NCBI GenBank assembly: GCA_027023405.1 | Contig: JALVVN010000009.1 | Span: forward strand, 67,485-131,484 | Direction: 5' to 3' | DNA from: Campylobacterales bacterium | GTDB taxonomy: Bacteria; Campylobacterota; Campylobacteria; Campylobacterales; QNZT01 | DNA: 64,000 nt | In this document: piece by piece, positions 8,207 through 17,293 of the stretch | Numbering within the stretch: the stretch's first letter is position 1 | Layout of the letters: each line of letters starts with the position of its first letter | Notes under the pieces: model-generated | What the model was told of the DNA's origin: nothing | Database searches by the model: none | The model's input: only the letters and a program-made list of their open reading frames with translations | Translations under genes and position numbers: made by a program

Positions 8207-9001
8207 ATGACACTACCATTCTCAAATATCATAGCGCTCATCAACCATCCCGATCAGATCACTTCGATAGTAACACGATCGACGAAAATTGCTCATGAGC
8301 TTCATATTCCGTTAGAGATTCTCTTTGTCTTTGAAACGCCACTTTTTAGTGTGCCAAAACTCTTTGAATTACCCCACTCTCCTCACACACCAACATTAGA
8401 TAAAGAGGCGATCCGACAGGAGATTCAAGCAACTTTAGAGAGATTGGACTACCCAAATGAAGTGGCTATTTTTATCTACATTGATGATACACTTGATCGT
8501 ATCCATTATCTTAATCGTCAGCGTCCCAATACCCTTTTGATCATGCGCTACCATGAAAAGCTCTCTCACATACTACTACAAGAATTAACCATCCCCATAC
8601 TCTACTTCAAAGAGATGCCCTCCTCCTATCAACGACTCGTCCTGCTGATCGATAGTTTGGAATATGAGCAGATACCGCTTGACCCCTTAGAGCACATCGC
8701 ACGACCTCTTCAAACGCTACTCATCTATGACGATAAATATCTCATCGATGAGTCTATGGATCATGAGATACAACGAAACAGTGCTTATGAACACAAAATC
8801 GTCACCCATTTAGAACAGTTGCAACACTCTCTCCCCCAAGCCGTCACTACCGAACTTTTTTTGGATGAAGCGATCGATGATAGCGCACTTGCAAAAAAAT
8901 TAGATAACTATGAGGAGAGCTTGATTGTTGATATAAGAAAAAAACAACCCAATCTTCTTGAGCACCTCTCACACGATCTGATGAGAATCATACCGCAATG
9001 A
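8207..9001 (+). CDS. universal-stress-protein-like tandem-domain protein
   Basis: This 264-residue soluble protein reads as two alpha/beta halves. The first (about 5-125) starts with FSNIIALINHPDQITSIVTRSTKIAHELHIPLEILFVFE and ends LTIPILYFKE; the second (about 135-262) begins QRLVLLIDSLEYEQIPL. This strand-helix pattern fits two fused UspA folds. The ATP-binding GxxGxxxxxxxxGS/T motif is missing, so if it is a USP it is a non-ATP-binding form. The stop overlaps the convergent addA gene by 14 bp. The family call is tentative. Confidence 0.5.
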   Translation: MTLPFSNIIALINHPDQITSIVTRSTKIAHELHIPLEILFVFETPLFSVPKLFELPHSPHTPTLDKEAIRQEIQATLERLDYPNEVAIFIYIDDTLDRIHYLNRQRPNTLLIMRYHEKLSHILLQELTIPILYFKEMPSSYQRLVLLIDSLEYEQIPLDPLEHIARPLQTLLIYDDKYLIDESMDHEIQRNSAYEHKIVTHLEQLQHSLPQAVTTELFLDEAIDDSALAKKLDNYEESLIVDIRKKQPNLLEHLSHDLMRIIPQ

Positions 9002-11720
9002 TCTCGATCTCTGCTGCCCTTACATAGCAGAGATACCCTTCGATCGACTGTTGCGTATCCAAACTCTGCAAAGCTCGTTTATAACGCTCTACCTGCTTTA
9101 TATGCTCGCCTCTTTGACTCTCTGAACTCTTATAATCAATCACTACCCATCGATTCTCTTTTTTGATGAGCAGATCCAGTACCAACATCTCCCCTTCAAA
9201 GCTCAGCGGTTGTTCCATATAGCGCTCCCCATTGACCAACTCCAAAAAGCGCTGATCGCTTAGCAGTCGCCCTACCCTTTGCTTGATCTGCTCACTTTCA
9301 CCCTCGTGAAGCATCATCTCATAGCGATTTTTCATCGCCCAAAAAGCTTTTTCGAGACTCTGGGGTGTAAAATCCTCCAACATTTCCAGCATATAGTGAA
9401 GCGCCAATCCAAAGTGGATAGAAGCAATATCACCTACATTTTTGTTACTGCTTCGTTTAGGCTTCTCTTGATAACCGACACGAAAAGGTCGATAGACAAA
9501 AACTTCCTCCCTAGATAGTCGTTTGGGCTTGTGTTCGACCTCCAATTTCCCTTGAGAACCCGGCTGAAGTGAAAGTAACTCAAAAGCAGAATCTTTCTCT
9601 TTTTGGCACACGATCAAGCTCTTTTTGGCTCTGGTAAAAGCGACATAGAGGAGATTGAGCGCATCCTCCTCGCTGAGGACTTGATTCTTTTCAAGCGCTT
9701 CATTATACGCTGGATCGACACATTTACGCCCCTCAAATCTGATAAAAAACTCTTTGAGTTCTATCTCATCATACCAAAAGATCAGCGGATTTGCATCACT
9801 CCGCTTTTTGCGAAAGCGATCACACACAATCAGATGCTCAAACTCCAGACCTTTTGATTTGTGAATTGTCATGAGACGAATCCCTTGATTTTGCTTCGTC
9901 TTGGATGGGGTCATGATGTAGTCGCTCTCAAAGAGAAATTGCTCGATATCTCTATACCCACCCAAAAGCTCCAAAAATTCCAATAGTTCACGATCCTCTG
10001 CATAGAGTTCAAATCGGATGATGATTCGCTTGGCAAGTTCTAGAAGCGGTATCGTACTCTTAAGATCTCCAATCTCAATCTCATCTGCGGGATCAATGCC
10101 GATAAGCGCTTGAAAGTTTTTGACAAAGAGTCGATCTCCAAAATAGAGATACTTCATCATCTCCACCACTGCACGCACTTTAGGCTGATGCAGAAGCAGT
10201 CTTGTCGTCTCGGTTGTCACTTCGATCCCGTCAAACTTCTCCTGCAAAGCTGTCGCAATCTCCTGTGCTTCATCATTTCCAAAGGTCAAGATCGCAATCT
10301 CATCACTAGGTACCCCGCGCTCAAGTAGTTCACCGACACTCTCAAGGATCATCTCCATCACCTTTTCATCAAGCATCACGCGCACATAGCCCCCCTGCTT
10401 TGAACTCAACGCTTTTTGATCACTATACCCCTTGATCTTCTCACGAAATGTCGCATTAACAAAATCGACGATCTGTGAGTGGCTCCGATAGTTTGTCGTC
10501 AGCTTCTCTATCTGTACACCATAGTGATGAGCTACATACCCAAAGAGTTCCTTTGCTCCACCGCGAAAACGATAAATCGACTGTTTGGTATCGCCCACAT
10601 AAAAAAAGCTCTTAAACTCCTTCGTTCCGATCCCCGAATGAATCTCATCAATGATGGGTTCTAACACTCTAAATTGCAAAATATTAGTATCTTGAAACTC
10701 ATCGATCAGCAGATGATCAATTTGTGCATCAAGTCGAAAGTAGAGAAATTCATTTTCTATCTTGCCTCGCAAAAGTTGATAGGTGTAGTAGCTGATATCG
10801 GAAAATTTCAAGAGATTTTCAGCACGATTGATACGATATTTGGTCTGCTTGTAGAGTGCAAAGAGTTTGAGATATTTGGTGCGATAATAACCCTCTTTGA
10901 GTTTAAAATAGTTATGCAGATAGTGCTTAATCTCCATTAATAGCTCATCCGCAGCCGGAGTATAATACTTTTTGTAGTGCCAATACTCCATACTCTCTTT
11001 ACAGAGCCACTTCTTTTTCGCCAATGCCTCCATCGAATCGACTTTGAGTGTCTTGAGTGTTGAGAGTGAGATCCCCTCTTTTTGTGCAAAGGTGTTGTAG
11101 AGTTCTTCACAGAGTGAGAGAATCTTCTTCTCTAGGGCAACAAGATCACCCTCTCTATCTGCCAACTCTCGAAGCTCATGATCCTTATCATAAAGCGTCT
11201 CCAAGAGTGCAAAAATAGACTCAAGGCGCTGATCCTCATAAAAACTAAAGGAGACCAACTCCTTGTAGAGCCCCTCGGTCTTGACTAAAGAGAGAAACTC
11301 CTTTAGAAAACGCATCTCATTGCCTGATTGATCGATCAAAAAGTCAGGTTGTATCCCCACATGCAAAGAAAAAGAACGCAAGATCTGCGCAAAAAAGGCA
11401 TCAATCGTAGAGATTTTGAGATCGGCTTTGAGGTAGCGATCAAGGACATGCTTTTTTTGTCGCAAAATCTCTTCACTACTGCACTCAAGCGCCTTGGCAA
11501 TCTCCTCTAATTCGGCACGACGACTCTCCTGTTCCAGTTCTGCCAATACCGAAGCGATCCGTTCTCGCATCTCGTTGGCGGCTTTGTTGGTAAAGGTGAG
11601 TGCCAAGATCGACTCCGGTTTGGCACCTTTGAAAAGAAGCGTAATATAACGCACTACAAGCGCAAATGTCTTTCCACTTCCCGCACTTGCTTCATAGGCA
11701 AAACTCTGATAAAACGCCAC
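8988..11720 (-). CDS. addA: AddA-type (RecB-like) helicase-nuclease
   Basis: AddA is the UvrD-like helicase and nuclease subunit of AddAB, which resects double-strand breaks for RecA. Visible motifs, in order: Walker A EASAGSGKTFAL, LLIDEFQDTN, VGDTKQSIYRFRGG, TTNYRSHSQIV, MTIHKSKGLEFEHLIV and YVAFTRAKKSL. Near the C-terminus DLLIKKENRWVVIDYKS carries the D...DYK of a RecB-family nuclease. The ORF track starts at 11783, overlapping addB by 61 bp. I choose the GTG at 11720, two bases after the addB stop, with AAAGGGG 6 bp upstream; this gives 910 residues and implies translational coupling. It is the last gene of the cco-addBA operon. Confidence 0.92.
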   Translation of the reverse strand: MAFYQSFAYEASAGSGKTFALVVRYITLLFKGAKPESILALTFTNKAANEMRERIASVLAELEQESRRAELEEIAKALECSSEEILRQKKHVLDRYLKADLKISTIDAFFAQILRSFSLHVGIQPDFLIDQSGNEMRFLKEFLSLVKTEGLYKELVSFSFYEDQRLESIFALLETLYDKDHELRELADREGDLVALEKKILSLCEELYNTFAQKEGISLSTLKTLKVDSMEALAKKKWLCKESMEYWHYKKYYTPAADELLMEIKHYLHNYFKLKEGYYRTKYLKLFALYKQTKYRINRAENLLKFSDISYYTYQLLRGKIENEFLYFRLDAQIDHLLIDEFQDTNILQFRVLEPIIDEIHSGIGTKEFKSFFYVGDTKQSIYRFRGGAKELFGYVAHHYGVQIEKLTTNYRSHSQIVDFVNATFREKIKGYSDQKALSSKQGGYVRVMLDEKVMEMILESVGELLERGVPSDEIAILTFGNDEAQEIATALQEKFDGIEVTTETTRLLLHQPKVRAVVEMMKYLYFGDRLFVKNFQALIGIDPADEIEIGDLKSTIPLLELAKRIIIRFELYAEDRELLEFLELLGGYRDIEQFLFESDYIMTPSKTKQNQGIRLMTIHKSKGLEFEHLIVCDRFRKKRSDANPLIFWYDEIELKEFFIRFEGRKCVDPAYNEALEKNQVLSEEDALNLLYVAFTRAKKSLIVCQKEKDSAFELLSLQPGSQGKLEVEHKPKRLSREEVFVYRPFRVGYQEKPKRSSNKNVGDIASIHFGLALHYMLEMLEDFTPQSLEKAFWAMKNRYEMMLHEGESEQIKQRVGRLLSDQRFLELVNGERYMEQPLSFEGEMLVLDLLIKKENRWVVIDYKSSESQRGEHIKQVERYKRALQSLDTQQSIEGYLCYVRAAEIEIIAV

Positions 11721-11722
11721 CG

Positions 11723-14083
11723 CTAGCCCCTTTGACACAAAATTTTGTACGGACAGTAGAGACACTGCTTCTGATCTTCGCACAGCGTGAAGTTGTGCTC
11801 TGTTTGTTTGAGCGGTTCAAGCTTCTCTATCAGGAGCGCTTTTTTCTCCTCATGAAAGGAGTCGGGTATGCGTTGCGCATTTTTTAGATCATAGTAGTAG
11901 CATCCGCCAAGATCACCGAGTGTCGAGAGGAGCAGATCGTAGATTTGAAGTTGAAAATTGCTACTCTTTTCAAGTCCCCTGGCGCTCTCCTGTTTGATTT
12001 TCCCGCTCTTGTAGTCATAAACAAAGAGCTGTCCATCACGCCGATCAATCCGATCAACTCGACCGGTAAATTTTAGTCCCTGATAAGTCGTATCGATCTG
12101 TTTTTCCACATCAAACACTTCAAATCCCTCTTGAAAGTAGCGCTCCTCCTCGTGGCAAAAGCCTTCAAGTCGCTTGAGCCAAAGATCAACTCGATAGCGA
12201 TAGACAAGATCATGTTCACTCTCTTGATAGAGATCCTTTTGCAGGTGGAGATAGAGATCTTGGGCACTATCGAGTCGCTTCCGTTGCGCGTAAAAGGCGC
12301 GTAGTGCATCATGAATCTTCAGTCCGATATGGCGTTCATCCTTCTCATCAGTCGGTATTTGTGCATCCTTATAATCAAGGATATAGCGATAATAGTAGCG
12401 CCGTTTACACTCAAAATAATCTTTTAGCCGACTAGCCGAGAGGCTCTCTTTGGTAAAGTCATGTGTGAGAATCAAATCCTCTTTTTCAAAATGCACTTTG
12501 GGTGATGATAATGGGAAGAGTAGTGGATAAAAGTGCTGATTGGCATAAGGAGTATGTTTTGAATGAAGTCCCAATTCATCGATAAATCGACTCTTTTGAT
12601 TTTGTTCATCCTCTACATAACAAAGCCAAACGCGTTTGGCATTTTCAATGAGACGATAGTAGTAGTATTTTTGAAGATTTTCACGATCACCGTGTGTGGG
12701 CATACCTACTCTACCTCGTAGATCGGAGGAGAGAAAGAGATCTTTACTCACCTTGATCGGCGCTTTGGATTCGTTAAAATCAACAATCACAACACCATCA
12801 AACGAGATACCGCGACTCTCCAAGATCTCCATCACGGTGATCTTCCCGCCCATCACATCATCCAAGCTCTCCTTTTTCAGACGGGTTAAGAAAAGTTGCA
12901 AAATTTTGGAAAAACGCTCTTTGGGCATCCGCTCTAAGAGTTTTTGAAAAAGGTGAAGTTGCCTTTGAAAAATCTCCTGTTCCTCTTCGCTTACATCCAC
13001 TGCAAACGAACTCAAAAGTTGCATTGTCTCTTTAGCATCAACATATCCGCCACACGATTGAAGCAATTCTTGGAGCTTCTCACTATCGTATCCATGTCGT
13101 TTCATGCGGTAGTAGTTCTCTAAATTTTGCTCTAAAAGATACGCCGCAATTGCTTCAAGCTTTTGATAGAGTTGTGTTTTAGCAAAACTACGCCCCATGG
13201 CTAGGTTAAAATTTCTATCATCATCAAGCAAATCAATCACTTCACTAAAAGTGCCATCCGGCACTATCACCGCAATCTTTTCAGGCTCGATCCCCGCTTC
13301 CAACAGATCATAAATGCTCTTTTTAATAAAGGCAAACTCCAAATAACGCCCCTCCAACGGCTGGATCAAGATTTCTGCCTGAAGCGGTGGTTGGGATTGA
13401 AAATCAACTAACTCACGCGTAGTCAAATTGAGTAGATAAGTTCCATACTCTTGGATCATAAATCCATGACTACGAAACTTCTGTGCCATCTTTTCACTAA
13501 AAGGGTTATAGACAAAGTGCATCCTCATCGGACGCAACTGTGCAATTTGTTCAAATATCGACCACTCAAAATGGCTTAAATACCCCTCAAGATAGAGCGT
13601 GATTTGATCAAACTTCAAGATAAAAGATTCACTAAGTTTATAACAATGAGGCACCAGCGATCGATCACAATAGTTGTGCTTATTTAAATGTTCATGATAG
13701 CGTTGTTGCAGAATCTGAAGAATAGTGAGTTGCTCTTGATAAGAAGCAAATAGATCAGCATCAAACAGTGTCTCTATTGCAACACATTCATGCGCCAATT
13801 CATCAAAAAAAGAGAGTATAAACTTTGCATTTTTGATAAAAGAAAAAAATTCGCTCTCGATCTGTAACGCATCAAATCCATCAAATTGACTCGCCTCATT
13901 CAGAAGCAGTGTGCGTGTCTCTTCATCGATGAGAACCCGATCGGGAAAGAGCAATACCTTCTGCTCAAACTCACCGATACTCATCATTCGTGGTAAAAAT
14001 TGGTTGTCTGTCAGAAGTTGCTTGGTTTTCTCGCGAATAGCACGAGAGCCGGTGTAGATCTCCAGCGAATTACTTGGTTGCAT
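11723..14083 (-). CDS. addB: AddB-type nuclease subunit
   Basis: AddB is the partner of AddA. The 786-residue protein has no Walker A motif, as expected for the short epsilonproteobacterial AddB, which keeps a degenerate helicase fold. The C-terminal nuclease is clear: FTGRVDRIDRRDGQLFVYDYKSGK gives the D...DYK catalytic core. The iron-sulfur staple is complete, with one Cys in FECKRRYYYRY and a CxxCx5C (CLYCPYKILC) at the end. It overlaps the FixH-like gene by 14 bp and is followed by addA after 2 bp. Confidence 0.9.
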   Translation of the reverse strand: MQPSNSLEIYTGSRAIREKTKQLLTDNQFLPRMMSIGEFEQKVLLFPDRVLIDEETRTLLLNEASQFDGFDALQIESEFFSFIKNAKFILSFFDELAHECVAIETLFDADLFASYQEQLTILQILQQRYHEHLNKHNYCDRSLVPHCYKLSESFILKFDQITLYLEGYLSHFEWSIFEQIAQLRPMRMHFVYNPFSEKMAQKFRSHGFMIQEYGTYLLNLTTRELVDFQSQPPLQAEILIQPLEGRYLEFAFIKKSIYDLLEAGIEPEKIAVIVPDGTFSEVIDLLDDDRNFNLAMGRSFAKTQLYQKLEAIAAYLLEQNLENYYRMKRHGYDSEKLQELLQSCGGYVDAKETMQLLSSFAVDVSEEEQEIFQRQLHLFQKLLERMPKERFSKILQLFLTRLKKESLDDVMGGKITVMEILESRGISFDGVVIVDFNESKAPIKVSKDLFLSSDLRGRVGMPTHGDRENLQKYYYYRLIENAKRVWLCYVEDEQNQKSRFIDELGLHSKHTPYANQHFYPLLFPLSSPKVHFEKEDLILTHDFTKESLSASRLKDYFECKRRYYYRYILDYKDAQIPTDEKDERHIGLKIHDALRAFYAQRKRLDSAQDLYLHLQKDLYQESEHDLVYRYRVDLWLKRLEGFCHEEERYFQEGFEVFDVEKQIDTTYQGLKFTGRVDRIDRRDGQLFVYDYKSGKIKQESARGLEKSSNFQLQIYDLLLSTLGDLGGCYYYDLKNAQRIPDSFHEEKKALLIEKLEPLKQTEHNFTLCEDQKQCLYCPYKILCQRG

Positions 14084-14570
14084 TGACCTCGTTCTTGAAA
14101 AATCCGGTTACACCGTCGATTGTAATCTTACTCATCACTTGCCAACGCCCCGGTAGTTTGACACTGATTGGATCAGATTCAAAGAGACCTTTGCCTTTTG
14201 CATGCATAGCTGGTTTTTGATTGTATTCGTTTGTATTTGGTCGTGTAACGAGTATCGAGATATTGAGATCATTTACTTCACGATCTGATACTTTTGGCGT
14301 CACTTTGATTTTGATAGGTTGTGCTTGACCCATCAAAAACGATTTGTTCAGCACTGAGACTTGATAGCGACTCTCAAAGAGTTTCTGATCCTTGTAAATT
14401 TTATCATAGTCATGATCAACATGATGATAATCTTCAAAATAGAATGAATCCATCTGTACAGGATGACTCTCAGTCTCTTTGACTGTCCACACACACAATC
14501 CAAACACACCAAAAATCGCAGCTGCGATCCCATATGGCCATGGATTAAATGAGTTTTTCTCTTTCTCCAT
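14070..14570 (-). CDS. FixH/CcoH-like membrane-anchored protein
   Basis: The protein has 166 residues: one N-terminal membrane anchor (PWPYGIAAAIFGVFGLCVWTV) and a periplasmic beta-rich domain of about 120 residues. Position and architecture match FixH/CcoH, which supports cbb3 oxidase assembly, often by aiding copper handling. The domain ends in a segment about blocking loss of function, LPGRWQVMSKITIDGVTGFF, typical of FixH/YtkA-like folds. Sequence similarity by eye is moderate, so the role is inferred from context, four genes after ccoP. Confidence 0.65.
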   Translation of the reverse strand: MEKEKNSFNPWPYGIAAAIFGVFGLCVWTVKETESHPVQMDSFYFEDYHHVDHDYDKIYKDQKLFESRYQVSVLNKSFLMGQAQPIKIKVTPKVSDREVNDLNISILVTRPNTNEYNQKPAMHAKGKGLFESDPISVKLPGRWQVMSKITIDGVTGFFKNEVNATK

Positions 14571-14576
14571 ATTCCC

Positions 14577-15206
14577 TTACCCCTTGTGAAAAAATTTGAC
14601 TCTAATATACCAAAAAAAGAAAAACAAAAAGGTCAAATAGACAACAAATCGCACGATATCCATTGTCGTATGCGTTTCATTCCCAATACCCGATTTTAGT
14701 TTTATCCCATACGAATCAGCCAACATAGAGGTTAAATCACCATATCCATTTAAGAATGCCGCACTCGTCGGATCGGTCTTTGACTTTTTAATCGTAATGA
14801 GTCGCATAAAGGTACCGCTAAAGGGACTAAACATCGAACTCTCATCATATTTTCCTTTGAGATCTTCAGAGCTGATTAAAAGATTAAGCTTACCGGTACG
14901 CTTTACATCATTGTCATAATATTTTCGTGCAAAAAACCATACTACAAATGGTGGTTTGAGTTTATGTAAATATTGACTTTTTAGCGCTAAAAACTGTGGT
15001 TTATCCATCGATTTTCTTGCAATAATAGCAGTCGATACACCACTTTTTTGGTAGAGCTCATCACCTATCTCTTTCATTTTTTGGACTGTTCTTGCAGTTA
15101 GATTAATATCATAATCGATAATTGTCGAAGAAAAAAGCGAAGCGTTTAATAAAAGTAACAAAAGAGCAGCTTTTACTGCTCCTTTATCTAAAATATTTAT
15201 TCTCAC
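14577..15206 (-). CDS. TPM-like periplasmic protein with C-terminal anchor
   Basis: This 209-residue protein has a signal sequence (AALLLLLLNASLFSS), a soluble domain of about 130 residues and a C-terminal transmembrane helix (IVRFVVYLTFLFFFFWYIRVKFF). The pattern NLTARTVQKMKEIGDELYQKSGVSTAIIARKS recalls the TPM fold, in which a helix precedes a strand reporting on a thiol or metal site, but the match is loose. It starts at a GTG 3 bp after the 34-aa ORF and ends 6 bp before the FixH-like gene. A role in cbb3 oxidase assembly is inferred only from the operon. C. jejuni has an unknown periplasmic protein at what I recall as the same position. Confidence 0.6.
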   Translation of the reverse strand: MRINILDKGAVKAALLLLLLNASLFSSTIIDYDINLTARTVQKMKEIGDELYQKSGVSTAIIARKSMDKPQFLALKSQYLHKLKPPFVVWFFARKYYDNDVKRTGKLNLLISSEDLKGKYDESSMFSPFSGTFMRLITIKKSKTDPTSAAFLNGYGDLTSMLADSYGIKLKSGIGNETHTTMDIVRFVVYLTFLFFFFWYIRVKFFHKG

Positions 15207-15209
15207 TTT

Positions 15210-15314
15210 TTATGTAAGTGTAAGAAACATACTTGGAGTCACTGCTATCCATGCAGTTAACAAAGCATAACCTACAAGCCCAAGTCCGGTTACATACAAT
15301 AAAATATTTGCCAT
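15210..15314 (-). CDS. 34-aa membrane peptide in the cco operon
   Basis: This gene is too short for the ORF track. It reads MANILLYVTGLGLVGYALLTAWIAVTPSMFLTLT, a single transmembrane helix with almost no polar flanks. AAGGAG lies 6 bp before the chosen ATG; an adjacent in-frame ATG at 15317 is an alternative with poorer spacing. It lies 10 bp after the DUF4006 gene and 3 bp before the TPM-like gene, with no other room for coding. It could be an accessory helix of the cbb3 oxidase, like CcoQ, CcoM or CcoS in other bacteria; that is inference. Confidence 0.7.
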   Translation of the reverse strand: MANILLYVTGLGLVGYALLTAWIAVTPSMFLTLT

Positions 15315-15324
15315 CATTCGCTCC

Positions 15325-15540
15325 TTATTTTACTAGGACACGGTGCTTTCTATTATCCGTGCTAATCATCTGAATATTTCCTTCATCCACAAGTTTATAC
15401 TCTTGAGTTGCATTTGCTTGCTGTACTTTTATCGCCCAAATAGTCAAATATACTAAAACTCCAAGCAATAAAAAAGTCGCAATCAGACCCCCCATTAAGC
15501 CGTTGATGTTAAAACACATTCTTCTCGTTTTATTTTCCAT
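15325..15540 (-). CDS. DUF4006 family membrane protein
   Basis: This 71-residue protein has one transmembrane helix (GLMGGLIATFLLLGVLVYLTIWAI) followed by a short polar tail ending HRVLVK. The N-terminal FNINGLMGG and the position directly after ccoP are what I know of DUF4006, a family nearly confined to epsilonproteobacteria. AGGAGACGAG precedes the ATG. A role in cbb3 oxidase assembly or stability is plausible from its constant location but unproven here. Confidence 0.8.
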   Translation of the reverse strand: MENKTRRMCFNINGLMGGLIATFLLLGVLVYLTIWAIKVQQANATQEYKLVDEGNIQMISTDNRKHRVLVK

Positions 15541-15552
15541 CTCGTCTCCTTC

Positions 15553-16380
15553 CTATTCTTTAAGCGAACGAATATAGGTTGCAACAGCTTTTTTCTGAAT
15601 CTCTGTCAAGCGACCATCATTAAATGAAGGCATTGTACCAATACTTCCTGTCTTACCATATTTCAAAACATGCCCAACTACCAATGTATCATCATACTCT
15701 TTAAGATTAGGAGCTTGACCGTTGTTTCCAGTGCCATCATCACCATGACAGCTTGCACAAGCTGCAAACGCTTTAGGTTTCTCACCCTTCATACCGCCTG
15801 CAATCCATTTAGCAATAGCTTTTGCATCGTCACCACTTGCCATTCCCGGAGGCATAGCACCCATAGGATAATTAAGTTGGTGTTGACCATGCTCAATCAC
15901 ATACAGCACCTGATCTTCTGTCATTCTTTTATCAAAACCTTGTGCCTTACCATCAATACCGTCACCGGCAATACCGTGACAAGGTGCACACTGTACCAAA
16001 AAGGTACCTTCACCCATATTTTGAAGTGTCTCTTTGTCAGGGTTTGCCCATTTTGCTTCATATGCTTTATTGTACGCTTTTACCTCTTGATTATACTCTC
16101 CGATCTGAGAATATGCATTAAGCGGATAGCCCAAAAAGAAATACCACAATCCCCAAATCATCGTACCGACATAGCTAAGTGCCCATCCTAGAGGAAGTGG
16201 ATTTTTGTACTCACCAATCCCATCCCAATTCTCACCAGATAACTCTCCTGTGCTCGTATCTGTCTTCATCTGCTTGATATATTTACCGGCCACAAAAACA
16301 GTCAGACCGATAATAACAGCCGCACCAAGTAGCGATAACTGGTTGACTGTATCACTCGATAGATTAATACCACCTGCCAT
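15553..16380 (-). CDS. ccoP: cbb3 cytochrome c oxidase subunit III (dihaem cytochrome c)
   Basis: CcoP delivers electrons from soluble cytochrome c to CcoO and CcoN. The protein has 275 residues. An N-terminal FixP-type membrane region holds two helices (about 15-35 and 64-84). Two c-type haem sites follow, CAPCH at 131-135 and CASCH at 208-212, with methionine ligands probably in GAMPPGM and GTMPSF. It lies in the canonical N-O-Q-P order, 11 bp after ccoQ. Confidence 0.96.
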   Translation of the reverse strand: MAGGINLSSDTVNQLSLLGAAVIIGLTVFVAGKYIKQMKTDTSTGELSGENWDGIGEYKNPLPLGWALSYVGTMIWGLWYFFLGYPLNAYSQIGEYNQEVKAYNKAYEAKWANPDKETLQNMGEGTFLVQCAPCHGIAGDGIDGKAQGFDKRMTEDQVLYVIEHGQHQLNYPMGAMPPGMASGDDAKAIAKWIAGGMKGEKPKAFAACASCHGDDGTGNNGQAPNLKEYDDTLVVGHVLKYGKTGSIGTMPSFNDGRLTEIQKKAVATYIRSLKE

Positions 16381-16391
16381 ATTTTACTCCT

Positions 16392-16604
16392 TTATTTCTC
16401 TTTTTCCCAAGGGGATTTAGTCTCTAATGGAGCGGAATCCAACTCATCATCCAAAGCAATATTCGAATATTGCTCATAATTCTTTATACCCTTCTTCTCA
16501 TTATTATAGATATAGTAAATATAACTATAAAAGACAAGTGCGCATACGGTTACGCCAATCACATAACCATATGCCTGAAAGGTATGAATCGTCTCCATCT
16601 CCAT
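16392..16604 (-). CDS. ccoQ: cbb3 oxidase small subunit CcoQ
   Basis: This is a 70-residue single-helix membrane protein. The helix (YVIGVTVCALVFYSYIYYIY) is followed by a charged cytoplasmic tail with NEKKGIKNYEQYSNIALDDEL, as in epsilonproteobacterial CcoQ. It lies 10 bp after ccoO and 11 bp before ccoP. CcoQ stabilises the association of CcoP with the core in other bacteria. Confidence 0.85.
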   Translation of the reverse strand: MEMETIHTFQAYGYVIGVTVCALVFYSYIYYIYNNEKKGIKNYEQYSNIALDDELDSAPLETKSPWEKEK

Positions 16605-16614
16605 ATCGAACTCC

Positions 16615-17280
16615 TTATTTTAAACTGTTCAAGTAAGCGATAAGCGCCACTATCTCTGGAATCTTACCGTTAGCCACAGCATCTTTGACAGATTGTGTTT
16701 TCATTTGAGCTGCAATCTTCTTTGCCTCTTCAAGTGCTTCAGCTTTTGCATCGCTAAGCGTTCCAAGCTTTGGCATATCTTTTTGATCGTAAGGTACATT
16801 AAAAACTGTCTTATCAGTATAAGCCTCCGCATAAGCTGTCTCAATATCTGCCAAGTTTTTGAACATGTGCGGATACTTAGGCATAATTGAACCCGGCACA
16901 ACGGCTGCAGGATTTAACATATGATTCTCATGCCAGTCTGTTGTTCGGTAGTTACCCACTCTATGAAGATCAGGTCCAGTTCTTTTTGACCCCCAAAGAA
17001 AAGGACGATCATACGCATACTCACCACTCACTGAATAGTGACCGTACCGATCTGTCTCCGATTTAAAGGGACGAATCAGCTGCGAATGACATGCATTGCA
17101 ACTATCTTTTATATAAACATTTCTACCTGCTAATTGTAAAATTGTATAGGGTTTTGTGCCTGCCAGTGGCTGTGAATTTTCAGCAAAACTTGGCAAAACC
17201 TCGATAATAGCAGCCCATGCAACAGTAATAAATAAAAATACTGTAAACAAAAACGGATTTCTCTCTAAAAAATGAAACAT
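16615..17280 (-). CDS. ccoO: cbb3 cytochrome c oxidase subunit II (monohaem cytochrome c)
   Basis: This 221-residue protein has one N-terminal membrane anchor and a single c-type haem motif in KDSCNACHSQLIRPF. GSIMPKYPHMF and the DRPFLWGSKRTGPDLHRVG segment are characteristic of CcoO/FixO. It relays electrons from CcoP to the haem b/haem b3-copper centre of CcoN. It follows ccoN after 13 bp. Confidence 0.97.
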   Translation of the reverse strand: MFHFLERNPFLFTVFLFITVAWAAIIEVLPSFAENSQPLAGTKPYTILQLAGRNVYIKDSCNACHSQLIRPFKSETDRYGHYSVSGEYAYDRPFLWGSKRTGPDLHRVGNYRTTDWHENHMLNPAAVVPGSIMPKYPHMFKNLADIETAYAEAYTDKTVFNVPYDQKDMPKLGTLSDAKAEALEEAKKIAAQMKTQSVKDAVANGKIPEIVALIAYLNSLK

Positions 17281-17293
17281 CTACTCACCCCCC

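Noticed and set aside
9603-9857. 84-aa plus-strand ORF antisense to addA, and similar ORFs across addA and addB
   Set aside because: They lie in long conserved coding regions on the other strand and lack start signals.
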